Source: Ideonella sp. (GTDB lineage: Bacteria; Pseudomonadota; Gammaproteobacteria; Burkholderiales; Burkholderiaceae_C). From it: DNA of 64,000 nucleotides. Shown here one piece after another: positions 27,006-35,853 of the stretch. The DNA lies in NCBI GenBank assembly GCA_015075545.1, contig JABTUC010000001.1:248001-312000 (forward strand), given 5' to 3'. The first letter of the stretch is position 1. Each line of letters opens with the position of its first letter. The notes below the pieces were generated by a model. That model ran no database searches. It worked only from the letters and a program-made list of their open reading frames with translations, and was not told where the DNA came from. Position numbers and translations under genes: made by a program.

Positions 27006-28193
27006 ATGTCGCCCCTCCCGCGCCCGGTATCGCTGCTGCTCAACGTGGCGCATGCGCTCGACCACCTGTTCCTGCTGGTGTTCGCCACCGCGGTGGCGAC
27101 GATCGCCGCCGAGTTCGGCTTCGCGCGCTGGGAGGATCTGATGCCCTACAGCGTCGGCGCGTTCGCGATGTTCGGCCTCGGCTCGCTGCCCGCGGGTCGG
27201 CTGGGCGACCTGTGGGGCCGGCGTCAGATGATGCTGGTGTTCTTCTTCGGCATGGGCGCGTCGGCGATCCTGGTGGCGCTCACCAGCGGGCCGTGGACGA
27301 TCGCCATCGCGCTCACGCTGCTGGGAACGTTCGCGGCGATCTATCACCCGGTGGGTATTCCGATGCTGGTGCAGAGCGCGGCGCGCCCCGGCGCGGTGAT
27401 CGGCGTAAACGGCCTGGCGGGCAACCTCGGTGTCGCGGGCGCGGCCATCGTCACCGGGTTTCTGGTCAAGCAGTTCGGCTGGCGCATGGCCTTCGTGGTG
27501 CCGGGCCTGGTGTCGATCGCCACCGGCCTCGTGTTTGCTCGCTTGGCGCCGAAGGAGACCGAACCGCCGTCGCAGCGCACGAAGAAGGCCGCGGTGTCGC
27601 TTTCGAGTTCGCTGCTCGCGCGCGCGTTCACCGTGATGACCGCCGCCAGCGTGACCGCGGGGCTGTTGTTCAACCTCACCACCAACGGCAACACGCAGTT
27701 CCTCGCCGAGCGGATGCAGGGCCGCGTCGACGACCCGGCCGTGCTCGGCGCGCTGCTGGCCGCGGTGTACGCGCTGGCGTCGCTGGCGCAGATCGTGGTC
27801 GGCCGACTGATCGACCGCATGCCGCTGAAGCGGCTGTATCTGGCGATCGCGTTGTCGCAGGTGCCGCTGCTGGCGCTGGCCGCGGTGGCGCAGGGCTGGT
27901 GGGTCTACGTGACGCTGTCGGGCGCAATGATGCTGATCTTCGGTGCCATTCCGTTCACCGACGCGATGATCGTGCGCTACGTCGACGACCGCATGCGCTC
28001 GCGCGTGGCCGGCATGCGGCTGGCGGTGTCGATCGGCATCAGCTCGCTGGCGGTGTGGCTGCTCGGCCCGCTGGTCAAGGCCGCCGGCTTCGACTCGCTG
28101 TTCGCGATCATGGCGTGCGTATCGCTGGTGACTGCGGCAATCGTCGCCTGGCTGCCGTCGGAGTCGCCGCAACCGCGGCCCGTGGCGGCGTGA
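27006..28193 (+). CDS. Major facilitator superfamily transporter
   Basis: A 395-residue permease with twelve hydrophobic helices. The loop between helices 2 and 3, AGRLGDLWGRRQMM, is the MFS signature, and its repeat in the second half is GRLIDRMPLKRLYL. Helix 4 region GTFAAIYHPVGIPML and GVNGLAGNLGVAGAA resemble the fosmidomycin-resistance-like subgroup, as does the second MFS gene at 35854. The substrate is unknown. The convergent PLP-enzyme gene ends 16 bp downstream. Confidence 0.88.
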   Translation: MSPLPRPVSLLLNVAHALDHLFLLVFATAVATIAAEFGFARWEDLMPYSVGAFAMFGLGSLPAGRLGDLWGRRQMMLVFFFGMGASAILVALTSGPWTIAIALTLLGTFAAIYHPVGIPMLVQSAARPGAVIGVNGLAGNLGVAGAAIVTGFLVKQFGWRMAFVVPGLVSIATGLVFARLAPKETEPPSQRTKKAAVSLSSSLLARAFTVMTAASVTAGLLFNLTTNGNTQFLAERMQGRVDDPAVLGALLAAVYALASLAQIVVGRLIDRMPLKRLYLAIALSQVPLLALAAVAQGWWVYVTLSGAMMLIFGAIPFTDAMIVRYVDDRMRSRVAGMRLAVSIGISSLAVWLLGPLVKAAGFDSLFAIMACVSLVTAAIVAWLPSESPQPRPVAA

Positions 28194-28209
28194 GTACCGC
28201 GCAGGCCGC

Positions 28210-29430
28210 TCATGCGGCCTGCAGCGCCTGCGCCAGATCGGCGCGCAGATCCTCGACCCCTTCGATGCCGACCGACAGCCGCACCGCGTTCGGCGCGATG
28301 CCGGCCACGCGCATCTGCTCGTCGTTCATCGTGCCGCGCCACATCGCCGCGGCGTGCACCACCAGGCTCTCGACGCCGCCCAGGCTCACCGCCTGGCGCG
28401 GCAGTGTCAGCGCGTGCACGAAGCGGCTGGCCGGCTCGTAGCCGCCGCGCACGAGGATGTTCATCACGCCGCCGAAGCCGTTCATCTGGCGGCGCGCCAG
28501 CGCGTGCTGCGGGTGCGACTCGAGGCCAGGGTAGAACACGCGCTCGACCTGCGGCTGCTGCTCGAGCCAGCGCGCCAGCTCGAGCGCACTGGCGTTGTGC
28601 TGGCGCACGCGCAGCGCCAGCGTGCGCACGCCGCGCAGCAGCAGCCAGGCGTCCATCGGGCTGAGCGTGGCGCCCAGGCAGATCTGCGTCGGCCACAGCG
28701 CATCGATCAGCGCGCGCGCGCCGATCACCGCGCCGGCGGTGAGATCGTGATGCCCGCCGAGATACTTGGTGGCGCTGTGCACGACGAGGTCGACGCCGAG
28801 CGCGAGCGGCTGCTGGTTCAGCGGGCAGGCGAAGGTGTTGTCGCACACGCTGATCGCGCCGGCGGCGCGCGCCAGCCGCGCCACCGCGGCGAGATCGGTC
28901 AGCGCGCAGGTCGGGTTGACCGGCGTCTCCATCACCACCAGCCGCGTGCCCGGTGCGATCGCACGCTCCCAGGCCGCGAGATCGGTCTGGTCGACCAAGG
29001 TGGCGCGCACGCCGAAGCGCGGCAGCAGCTCCGACAGGTGCTTGGCGGTGCCCATGTAGTGGTTGGTCTGCGCCACCACGTGGTCGCCGGCCTTCAGCAG
29101 ACCCAGCATGACGAGCGACACCGCGCCCATGCCCGACGCGGCGAGCAGCGCATCGTGCGTGCCGGCGTCGCCGCCTTCGAGCGCCACCAGTTGCGCGGCC
29201 ACCTGTTCGTGCAGCGGGTTGCCGTAGCGCGTGTAGTAGCGCGCGTGGCGCGGCTGGCTCGCCATGGCGGCGAACTCCTGCGCGTCGCGCGCGGCGAAGG
29301 TGGCGCTGTAGACGATCGGCGGCACCAGCGAGGAGGCCTCGCCCGGCGCGCGCGGAGGCTGCGCACACAGCGTCTCGGGGTTGGCTTGCGTCATCGTCGC
29401 CACCGTCTGGTCGTTGCTGGAGCTGCGCAT
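28210..29430 (-). CDS. Cys/Met metabolism PLP-dependent enzyme (trans-sulfuration family)
   Basis: A 406-residue fold-type I PLP enzyme. The cofactor lysine is in VVHSATKYLGGHHD; other family motifs are YYTRYGNPLHEQ, SGMGAVSLVML, ETPVNPTC, and CDNTFACPLNQQPL. The family contains cystathionine gamma-synthase, beta- and gamma-lyases and O-acetylhomoserine sulfhydrylase; sequence inspection does not separate them, though a lyase or gamma-synthase is most likely. The start may be ATG 29430/29433 or ATG 29394 (MTQANPETL); none has a strong ribosome site. It is divergent from the sensor kinase gene. Confidence 0.85.
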   Translation of the reverse strand: MRSSSNDQTVATMTQANPETLCAQPPRAPGEASSLVPPIVYSATFAARDAQEFAAMASQPRHARYYTRYGNPLHEQVAAQLVALEGGDAGTHDALLAASGMGAVSLVMLGLLKAGDHVVAQTNHYMGTAKHLSELLPRFGVRATLVDQTDLAAWERAIAPGTRLVVMETPVNPTCALTDLAAVARLARAAGAISVCDNTFACPLNQQPLALGVDLVVHSATKYLGGHHDLTAGAVIGARALIDALWPTQICLGATLSPMDAWLLLRGVRTLALRVRQHNASALELARWLEQQPQVERVFYPGLESHPQHALARRQMNGFGGVMNILVRGGYEPASRFVHALTLPRQAVSLGGVESLVVHAAAMWRGTMNDEQMRVAGIAPNAVRLSVGIEGVEDLRADLAQALQAA

Positions 29431-29527
29431 CATGCCGCGGCCGGCCGTGCGGCGCTGCCGCACAATGCGCCGCCGGCCCGCCCGCGAAGGCGGCCGCCGC
29501 GCTGGAACACGCGGCACGGAGGATCCC

Positions 29528-30586
29528 TTGAGCAGCCTCGCCCCTGCCCCATCGCCGATGCGCGGCCGCGCCGGCTGGCTGCTGGCGTGGGCGGCGTTCT
29601 GGCTGTTGATGATCACGGTGGCGGTACAGGACTATCTGCGCAACGAAGGGCCGCAGCATCTGTGGCGACCGCTGCTGTGGGAAGGCAGCGCCTGCCTGGT
29701 GGCCACCGCGATGCTCGGCTGGATGTGGACTCGCACCTCGCGCGACGACCACCGCCTCACCGAGCCGGTGCGCTGGTTCGCCCTGCAGTTGCGCTGGCTG
29801 CCGCTGCTGGCGCCGCTGTTCGTGGCCGCGGTGTACGCGCTGCGCCACGGCGTGTACGCGCTGCTCGGCCAGAGCTACGAGCACGCACCGTGGGGCCAGG
29901 TGCTGCTGTACGAGTGCACCAAGTTCGCGCTCTTCTTCGTGCTGTTCTCGGCGGTCGTGTTCGGTGTGCGCACGCACGCGGCGCTGGCGCAGGCGCGGCT
30001 GCGCACGCAGGCGGCGCAACTGGCGCAACTGACGCAACAGCTCGAGCCGCACTTCATGTTCAACGCGCTGAACACCATCGCCGCCGCCGTGCACGACAAG
30101 CCCGACGTCGCCGACTCGCTGCTGACCAAGCTGGCGGCGCTGCTGCGCGCCACCACCGACCTGACGCGCCGGCCGAGCTGCACGCTCGACGAGGAGCTGA
30201 AGCTCGTCGATGGCTACGCGGCGATCATGTGCGAGCGCTTCGCCGACCGCGTGCGCCTGCGCGTCGATGCGCCGGCCGATGCGCGTGCCTGCCGCGTGCC
30301 GACGCTGGCAGTGCAGCCGCTGCTCGAGAACGCATTTCGCCACGGCGTCGAGCGTTCGAGCGAGCCCACCGAGCTGACACTGCGCGCGCGACGCGCCGGC
30401 GATCGGCTGCGCGTCGAGGTCGAGCAAAGCCGCGGCGAGGCCGCGCCCGACGCCGCGCCCGGCGTCGGCCTGGGCACGCTGCGCGAGCGACTGCGCGCGC
30501 TGCACGGCGAGCGTGCGCAAGTGGGCCTCGACCCGCGCACCGGCGGCGGCGTGATCGCGTGGTTCGAACTGCCGGCGCAGGGTTGA
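29528..30586 (+). CDS. LytS/AlgZ-type sensor histidine kinase
   Basis: A 352-residue inner-membrane kinase. Four hydrophobic helices lie at about 17-37, 50-70, 85-108 and 127-150, followed by a short coiled coil and the His-kinase domain of the LytS class with phospho-acceptor His175 in LEPHFMFNALN and the N-box Asn268 in PLLENAFRHGVE; the GVGLGTLRERL G-box closes it. TTG 29528 was chosen because GGAGG lies five bases upstream; ATG 29558 is an alternative. The response-regulator gene starts three bases after the stop, so the two are a two-component pair. The signal is unknown. Confidence 0.88.
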   Translation: MSSLAPAPSPMRGRAGWLLAWAAFWLLMITVAVQDYLRNEGPQHLWRPLLWEGSACLVATAMLGWMWTRTSRDDHRLTEPVRWFALQLRWLPLLAPLFVAAVYALRHGVYALLGQSYEHAPWGQVLLYECTKFALFFVLFSAVVFGVRTHAALAQARLRTQAAQLAQLTQQLEPHFMFNALNTIAAAVHDKPDVADSLLTKLAALLRATTDLTRRPSCTLDEELKLVDGYAAIMCERFADRVRLRVDAPADARACRVPTLAVQPLLENAFRHGVERSSEPTELTLRARRAGDRLRVEVEQSRGEAAPDAAPGVGLGTLRERLRALHGERAQVGLDPRTGGGVIAWFELPAQG

Positions 30587-30588
30587 GC

Positions 30589-31365
30589 GTGACATCGCAC
30601 GAAGGCCGCCATCCCGCAGCACGCAGCCCGCATGCGCCGTCCCCCGAGCGCTCGTTGCGCGTGCTGCTGGTCGACGACGAGGCCCCGGCGCGCTCGCGGC
30701 TGCGCCGCTTGCTGCTGGCGCATCCGCAGATCGAGGTGGTGGCCGAGGCGCGCGACGGCCGCGAGGCGCTGGCGCTGGTGGACGCGCACGAGCCCGACGC
30801 GCTGTTTCTCGACGTGCAGATGCCCGAGGTCAACGGCCTCGACGTCGCCGCATCGCTGGCCGACCCGGCGCCGGCGGTGGTGTTCGTGACGGCGTTCGAC
30901 CACTATGCACTGCCCGCCTTCGACGCCGCGGCGATCGACTATCTGCTCAAGCCGGCCGACGCCGAGCGCGTGGCGCGCGCGGTGCAGCGCCTGCTGCAGC
31001 GCGGCGCAAGGCGCGCCGGCGCGCGGCCGTCGCCGCAGCGACTGATCGTGCACGAGCACGGGCGCACGCGAGTGATCGCCGTCGACACCATCGAGTGGCT
31101 CGAGGCGGCCGACAACTACGTGGCGCTGCACGGCGGCGGGCCGCACGCGCCGCTGCTGCGGCGCACGCTGCAGGCGTTGCTGGCCGACCTCGGCGACGGC
31201 TTCGTGCGCACCCAGCGCGGCGCCGCGGTGGCGCTGGCGCACGTGAGGGCCATCGAGCCGCTCACCAAGGGCGATGCGCAGGTTTGCATGCGCGGCGGCG
31301 CGCGCGTGCCGTGCTCGCGCCGCTACCGCCGCGCGCTGATGCAGCGGCTCGGCCACGACCGCTGA
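30589..31365 (+). CDS. LytTR-family response regulator
   Basis: A 258-residue response regulator. The receiver domain (about 23-140) has the acidic pair in LLVDDEAPARSRL, phospho-acceptor Asp75 in FLDVQMPEVNG, Thr in VFVTAFDHYA and Lys in YLLKPADAE. The C-terminal LytTR DNA-binding domain (about 155-255) includes EWLEAADNYVALH and FVRTQRGAAVALAHVRAIEP. It starts with GTG 30589, immediately after the kinase gene. The pair is of the AlgZ/AlgR or LytS/LytR type; targets are unknown. Confidence 0.88.
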   Translation: MTSHEGRHPAARSPHAPSPERSLRVLLVDDEAPARSRLRRLLLAHPQIEVVAEARDGREALALVDAHEPDALFLDVQMPEVNGLDVAASLADPAPAVVFVTAFDHYALPAFDAAAIDYLLKPADAERVARAVQRLLQRGARRAGARPSPQRLIVHEHGRTRVIAVDTIEWLEAADNYVALHGGGPHAPLLRRTLQALLADLGDGFVRTQRGAAVALAHVRAIEPLTKGDAQVCMRGGARVPCSRRYRRALMQRLGHDR

Positions 31366-31465
31366 GCCGCTTCGCCACGCCGGCGACCCGCGTCGCCCCA
31401 AATCGGTGGCGTGCCGCGGCGCGCGCATCTACGGTGGCGCGCTCCGAACGACCGAAGGGCCACCC

Positions 31466-32662
31466 GTGTCACCGAACCCCACCACCCCCGCGCCGCATCG
31501 TCTGCTCTTCCTCGACTGGCTGCGCATCGGCGCGTTCGCGCTGCTGGTGCTCTACCACGTGGGCATGTACTACGTGAGCTGGCCGTGGCACGTGAAGAGC
31601 CCGGCGGCCGGAGCATGGCTCGAACCGTGGATGCGACTGTCGTCGCCGTGGCGGCTGTCGCTGCTGTTCCTGATCTCCGGCGCCGCCACGTCGTTCATGC
31701 TGCAGCGTGGCGGTGCCAGCGTCGCGCTGCTCGCCTCGCGCAGCAAGCGGCTGCTGTGGCCGCTGTTGTTCGGCATGGCGGTGATCGTGCCGCCGCAGTC
31801 GTACTTCGAGGTCATTCACAGCCACGGCTACGCGGGCAGCTACCTCGACTTTCTGCGCCTGTACTTCAGTGGCTACGGCGGCTTCTGCGCGCGCGCCGGT
31901 CAGTGCCTGATCCTGCCGACCTGGAACCACCTGTGGTTCGTGGCCTACCTGCTGGTCTACACGCTGCTGCTGTGGCTGGTGGTGCGCCTGAGTCCGACGG
32001 TGCTCGACGCGCTGGCATCGCTGCAGGCGCGCGCGCTGCGCGGCGCTGCCCTGCTGTGGCTGCCGATCGCCGCGCTGGCGCTGGCGCGACTGGCGCTGAT
32101 CGATCGCTTTGCGCCTACGCACGCGCTGGTCGACGACTGGTACCTGCACGCCACCCACTTCGCACTCTTCGCGATCGGTGCGGCCTGGGCGCGCGATCCG
32201 GCGGCGTGGCAGCGCTGCGCCGAGCAGCGCTGGCCGGCGCTGGCGATCGCCGCGGCGGCCTGGTGCGCGCTGGCGCTGCTGCCGCAGCTCGCGGCGACAC
32301 CGGGCCCGTGGCGGACGCTTGCGCGCATCGCCTTCGCGGCCATGCAGTGGTCGGCCGTCGTCGCGGCAGTGGGTTTCGCCTGCGTGCACCTGAACCGCGA
32401 CCACCGCTGGCGCGCCACGCTGGCCGAAGCGGTGTTCCCCGTCTACATCGTGCACCAGACCCTGATCATCGTGTTCGCGATGGCGCTGGCCGGCCTGCGC
32501 TGGCCACCGATCGTCGAAGGGCCAGCGCTGGTGGGCCTGACCTTCGCCACCAGCTTCGCCGCCTACCTGGTCGCCCGACGAGTGCCGTGGCTGCGGCCGG
32601 CGCTCGGCCTCGGCGCGGCGGTGGTCGCGCCCCGGACGGCGCTGCGCGCCGCCGCGCGATGA
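31466..32662 (+). CDS. Membrane acyltransferase (acyltransferase 3 family)
   Basis: A 398-residue protein with about ten membrane helices. It opens with FLDWLRIGAFALLVLYHVGM, the family's R and H catalytic-type motif, and contains WNHLWFVAYLLVYTLLL and VFPVYIVHQTLII, both typical of acyltransferase 3/OpgC-like proteins that move acyl or succinyl groups onto periplasmic glycans. GTG 31466 follows an AAGGG site. Its stop overlaps the start of the next gene (ATGA), so the lipoprotein hydrolase is co-translated. Confidence 0.85.
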   Translation: MSPNPTTPAPHRLLFLDWLRIGAFALLVLYHVGMYYVSWPWHVKSPAAGAWLEPWMRLSSPWRLSLLFLISGAATSFMLQRGGASVALLASRSKRLLWPLLFGMAVIVPPQSYFEVIHSHGYAGSYLDFLRLYFSGYGGFCARAGQCLILPTWNHLWFVAYLLVYTLLLWLVVRLSPTVLDALASLQARALRGAALLWLPIAALALARLALIDRFAPTHALVDDWYLHATHFALFAIGAAWARDPAAWQRCAEQRWPALAIAAAAWCALALLPQLAATPGPWRTLARIAFAAMQWSAVVAAVGFACVHLNRDHRWRATLAEAVFPVYIVHQTLIIVFAMALAGLRWPPIVEGPALVGLTFATSFAAYLVARRVPWLRPALGLGAAVVAPRTALRAAAR

Positions 32663-33468
32663 GAGGCCCGTCGAGCGGGGTCGCGCTCGTCGCCGCGCTC
32701 GTCGCCGCACTCGTAGCGGCCTGCGCCGGTCTGCCGTCTGCGCCGGTCGACGGCCAGGCAACGCGGGTGGTGCGGGCGGGGCGCGGTGCGCCGACGATCG
32801 TGCTGCAGTCGGGCCTCGGCGACGGCGCGGCACCGTGGCGCGCGGTGTTCGACACCCTGTCGCGCGAGCACGAAGTGATCGCGATCGAGCGGCCGGGCTA
32901 CGGCAGCGCCGCAGCGGCAACCGCTGCGCGCGACCCGTGCACCATCGCGGCGGAGCAGCGTGCACTGCTGCAGCGCCTGGGCATCGTGCCGCCGTATCTG
33001 CTGGTGGGCCATTCGCTGGGCGGCCGCTATCAGTGGGTGTATGCAGCGCTGTATCCCGACGAAGTGGCGGGGCTGGTGCTGGTCGAGGCCACCGCCCCCG
33101 ACCACTGGCAGCGCCTGCAGCGCGAAGTGCCGGCGATGGCCGCCACCGTGTCGGCGCTGCGCGTGGCGTTCAGCGCGACGATGAAGCGCGAGTTCGACGA
33201 CCAGGACCGCTGCGTCGCGCAGCGCATCGGCGCCGGGCAGCGCGCGGCATTGAAGCGCATCCCTGCGCGGGTGCTGGTGCGCGAGACTTACTCGCTGCCC
33301 GAGCGCGGCGCGTTCGCGGCGATGCACCGCCGCAGCCAGCGCGACTGGCTGGAACTGACGGCGGCGAGCGAACTGCAGCCGGTACCCGGCAGCGGCCACT
33401 ACGTGCAGCGCGAGCGCCCCGACGCGGTGGCCCAGGCGGTGAACGCGTTGCTGCGCAACGCTCGCTGA
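32659..33468 (+). CDS. Alpha/beta hydrolase, probable lipoprotein
   Basis: A 269-residue hydrolase. The N-terminus has a lipoprotein signal with lipobox LVAAC (Cys22). The hydrolase fold follows: IVLQSGLGDGAAPWRAVFD with the oxyanion region, nucleophile elbow GHSLGGRYQW, an acid residue near LVRETYSLPERG, and catalytic histidine in PGSGHYVQRERP. Its ATG overlaps the acyltransferase stop. A role in trimming or exchanging acyl groups in the envelope, together with the acyltransferase, is plausible but unproved. Confidence 0.8.
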   Translation: MRGPSSGVALVAALVAALVAACAGLPSAPVDGQATRVVRAGRGAPTIVLQSGLGDGAAPWRAVFDTLSREHEVIAIERPGYGSAAAATAARDPCTIAAEQRALLQRLGIVPPYLLVGHSLGGRYQWVYAALYPDEVAGLVLVEATAPDHWQRLQREVPAMAATVSALRVAFSATMKREFDDQDRCVAQRIGAGQRAALKRIPARVLVRETYSLPERGAFAAMHRRSQRDWLELTAASELQPVPGSGHYVQRERPDAVAQAVNALLRNAR

Positions 33469-33638
33469 TCGCCCGCCCTCCTCGCGCGCCGCTGCCTCGG
33501 GGGCACACCGATGGTGCGGCGCGCCGTGCACTATTGCGCAGGCGACACCCAACGAAACACTGTCGATCGCCGCCCTGGGCTATGTTGCCCGGAGCGCCTG
33601 CGCGCACCCGTTCTTGCATCAATCGAGGGAGCGACGAC

Positions 33639-34298
33639 ATGACCATTCAGTCCAGCCGCAGCATCGCCCGCGCTGCGATCGTCCTCTGCGCGGCGTCGGC
33701 ATTGGCCGCCTGCCAGAGCATGAGCGAGCGCGAGAAGGGCACCGCCACCGGCGCCGGCATCGGCGCGATTCTCGGCGCGATCATCGGCTCCAACAGCGGC
33801 AACGCCGGCAAGGGTGCGGCGATCGGCGCGGTCGGCGGCGCGGTGGCCGGCAACCTGTGGTCCAAGCACATGGAGGAGAAGCGCCAGTCGATGGAGAAGG
33901 CCACCGAAGGCACCGGCATCGTGGTGGCACGCACCGACGACAACCAGCTGAAGGTCAACGTGCCGAGCGACTTCTCGTTCGACGTCGGCCGCAGCGACGT
34001 CAAGTCGAACATGCGCCCGGTGCTCGACGAGTTCGCCAAGGGGCTCGACCCCAACATGCAGGTGCGCATCGTCGGCCACACCGACTCCACCGGCAACGAC
34101 GCGATCAACAACCCGCTGTCGGTGCGGCGCGCCGAATCGGTGCGCGACTACATGGCGACCAAGGGGGTCACCGGCGGCCGCGTGATCACCGAAGGCCAGG
34201 GTTCGCACATGCCGGTGGCGAGCAACGAAACCGTCGCCGGCCGCGCGCAGAACCGGCGCGTCGAGATCTTCCTGCGCGAGCCCGCCGGCGGGAAGTAG
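33639..34298 (+). CDS. OmpA-family lipoprotein with glycine-zipper
   Basis: A 219-residue outer-membrane lipoprotein. Lipobox ALAAC gives Cys25. Residues about 38-75 are a glycine zipper (GTATGAGIGAILGAIIGSNS and GAAIGAVGGAVAGNLW). Residues about 105-215 form the peptidoglycan-binding OmpA C-terminal domain with VRIVGHTDSTGND, SVRRAESVRDY and the AGRAQNRRVEIFL arginine motif. A GAGGGAG site precedes the ATG. This YiaD-like architecture anchors the outer membrane to the cell wall. It is the last plus-strand gene before the repeat at 34370. Confidence 0.9.
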   Translation: MTIQSSRSIARAAIVLCAASALAACQSMSEREKGTATGAGIGAILGAIIGSNSGNAGKGAAIGAVGGAVAGNLWSKHMEEKRQSMEKATEGTGIVVARTDDNQLKVNVPSDFSFDVGRSDVKSNMRPVLDEFAKGLDPNMQVRIVGHTDSTGNDAINNPLSVRRAESVRDYMATKGVTGGRVITEGQGSHMPVASNETVAGRAQNRRVEIFLREPAGGK

Positions 34299-34369
34299 CC
34301 CGCCGAAGGCGCGCAGCAAGCGACGCCTGAGGCGGTCACTTCGCATCGACCCCGGCGTTGCACGACAGC

Positions 34370-34457
34370 CAAGCGGACACCGCGGATCCGGCTTCGCCGG
34401 TCCGCTGGTGTCGCCCCCTGTAAGGGGGAGGCGGCCGCCAGGCCGCTTCGGGGGTGG
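34370..34457 (-). repeat. Hairpin repeat, copy B (short form), behind hpaH
   Basis: This segment shares AAGCGGACACCGCGGATCCG and the end GCGGCC-GCCA-GGCCGCTTCGGG with copy C but lacks the long middle. It folds into three hairpins: 34376-34412 (a roughly 16-bp stem with small bulges around a TTC loop), 34414-34428 (CCCCCT/AGGGGG) and 34431-34446 (GCGGCC/GGCCGC). It starts directly after the hpaH stop codon (minus strand) and could act as a transcription end or mRNA-stabilising structure for both hpaH and the convergent OmpA gene. Confidence 0.7.
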
Positions 34458-35270
34458 TCAGGTAAACCGGAACGCCACGCTGCCCAGTGGCCCGTAGTCG
34501 GCGTGCAGCGTGTCGCCGCGCGCGGCGAACACCGGCCGCGTGAACGAGCCGGCGAGCACGATCTGCCCGGCTTCGAGCGATTCGCCGTACGGGGCGATCT
34601 TGTTGGCCAGCCAGGCGATGCCGTTGGCCGGGTGGTTGAGCACGCCGGCAGCCAGCCCCGTCTCCTCGACGATGCCGTTCTTGTGCAGCAGCGCGCCGAC
34701 CCAGCGCAGGTCGACGTCGTGCGGCCGCACCGGGCGGCCGCCGGTGACGATGCCGGCGTTGGCGGCGAAGTCGGAGATGGTGTCGAACACCTTGCGCATC
34801 TGCCTGGTCTCGCGGTCGAGCTGCTCGATGCGCGCGTCGATGATCTCGATCGCCGGCGTCACCACCTCGGTGGCGGCGAGCACGTCGAACATCGTGACCC
34901 CGGGCCCCTTCAGCGGCTTGCCGAGGACGAACGCCAGCTCGACTTCGATGCGCGGCGCGATGAAGCGCTCGATCGCGATGTCGGCACCGGCGGCGAACAC
35001 CATGTCGCTCATCAGCGGCGCGAAGTCGGGCTCGTCGATCTGGCTGGCCTGCTGCATCGCGCGCGAGGTGAGGCCGATCTTGCGGCCGACGATCGCGTGG
35101 CCGTCGGCCTGCTCGAGCTTGACCCAGGCGCGCTGGATCGCGTAGCCGTCGTCGATCGTCATCGACGGGTACTGCTTCGAGAAGTGGCGCAGTTGCGTGC
35201 GCGACTTGCGCGCGCCGTAGAGCTGCCTGGCGAGCGTTTGAATCGTGCGGTCGTCGAGGGTCGCGGTCAT
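34458..35270 (-). CDS. hpaH: 2-oxo-hept-3-ene-1,7-dioate hydratase (HpaH)
   Basis: A 270-residue hydratase of the homoprotocatechuate meta pathway, which adds water to 2-oxohept-3-enedioate before the aldolase step. The [20 protein letters not shown] opening, [26 protein letters not shown] (metal-binding glutamates) and [20 protein letters not shown] segments are those of the HpaH/MhpD group. The ATG overlaps the hpaF stop (ATGA). The aldolase gene hpaI that usually follows is not here; instead the repeat copy B begins at the stop codon. Confidence 0.9.
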   Translation of the reverse strand: MTATLDDRTIQTLARQLYGARKSRTQLRHFSKQYPSMTIDDGYAIQRAWVKLEQADGHAIVGRKIGLTSRAMQQASQIDEPDFAPLMSDMVFAAGADIAIERFIAPRIEVELAFVLGKPLKGPGVTMFDVLAATEVVTPAIEIIDARIEQLDRETRQMRKVFDTISDFAANAGIVTGGRPVRPHDVDLRWVGALLHKNGIVEETGLAAGVLNHPANGIAWLANKIAPYGESLEAGQIVLAGSFTRPVFAARGDTLHADYGPLGSVAFRFT

Positions 35271-35698
35271 TGCTTTTCGAACAGGGGATGCAGGTTGCCG
35301 AACTTGCCGTCGAATGCCTCCTGGCCTTCGTCGACCTGCAGCGTCAGGCCCACGGGCCGGCGCGCCAGCACCGGCGCGAGGTGCTCGCGCGCCACCGCCA
35401 CCAGCGCCTCGCCGGCGCGCTGCTTCACCGCATCGCTGCGGCCGCGCCCCATGCGCAGGTTGAAGTAGGCGAACGCGCAATCCTCGCCCTTGCCTTGCGC
35501 GCGCGCGGCGGCACCGCCGTCGGCCACCGCGAAGTGCGCGGCGGGATACGCGAGCACGCGCGTGCCGCCGAGCGGGAACACCGCCTTGCCGGCCTCGTCG
35601 CGCTGCGCGATCATGGTGTCGGCGAGCTTGCGGCACAGCGCACGCATGTCGGTCTCGCGGTCGAGCTGCGGGGTGTAGAGGATCACGAGGTGCGGCAT
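35267..35698 (-). CDS. hpaF: 5-carboxymethyl-2-hydroxymuconate isomerase (HpaF)
   Basis: A 143-residue tautomerase-superfamily enzyme. After Met1 removal the catalytic amino-terminal proline is exposed ([10 protein letters not shown]). Later landmarks are the [20 protein letters not shown] and [15 protein letters not shown] segments typical of HpaF/CHMI, and an [17 protein letters not shown] tail. It isomerises the product of HpaD/HpaE to feed HpaG and is coupled to hpaH by an ATGA overlap. It is separated from the main hpa operon by three unrelated genes. Confidence 0.9.
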   Translation of the reverse strand: MPHLVILYTPQLDRETDMRALCRKLADTMIAQRDEAGKAVFPLGGTRVLAYPAAHFAVADGGAAARAQGKGEDCAFAYFNLRMGRGRSDAVKQRAGEALVAVAREHLAPVLARRPVGLTLQVDEGQEAFDGKFGNLHPLFEKQ

Positions 35699-35853
35699 GG
35701 CGGCGCCGGTGGTCGGGCTGCGGTGGCGAGGGTCGCCATTGTTCCATCATCGACGACGCCGCGCAGCGGGCGCGCAAGGTTTTCCCGGCGCACGGCGACG
35801 CATCGCGCGGCGCCATGCCATGATGGCCGGCCCTGCCTGCACCGCCACAGCCG

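Noticed and set aside
28210-29394. Assignment of the PLP enzyme as a specific cystathionine lyase or methionine gamma-lyase
   Set aside because: The motifs are shared by the whole trans-sulfuration family; no deciding residue could be identified.
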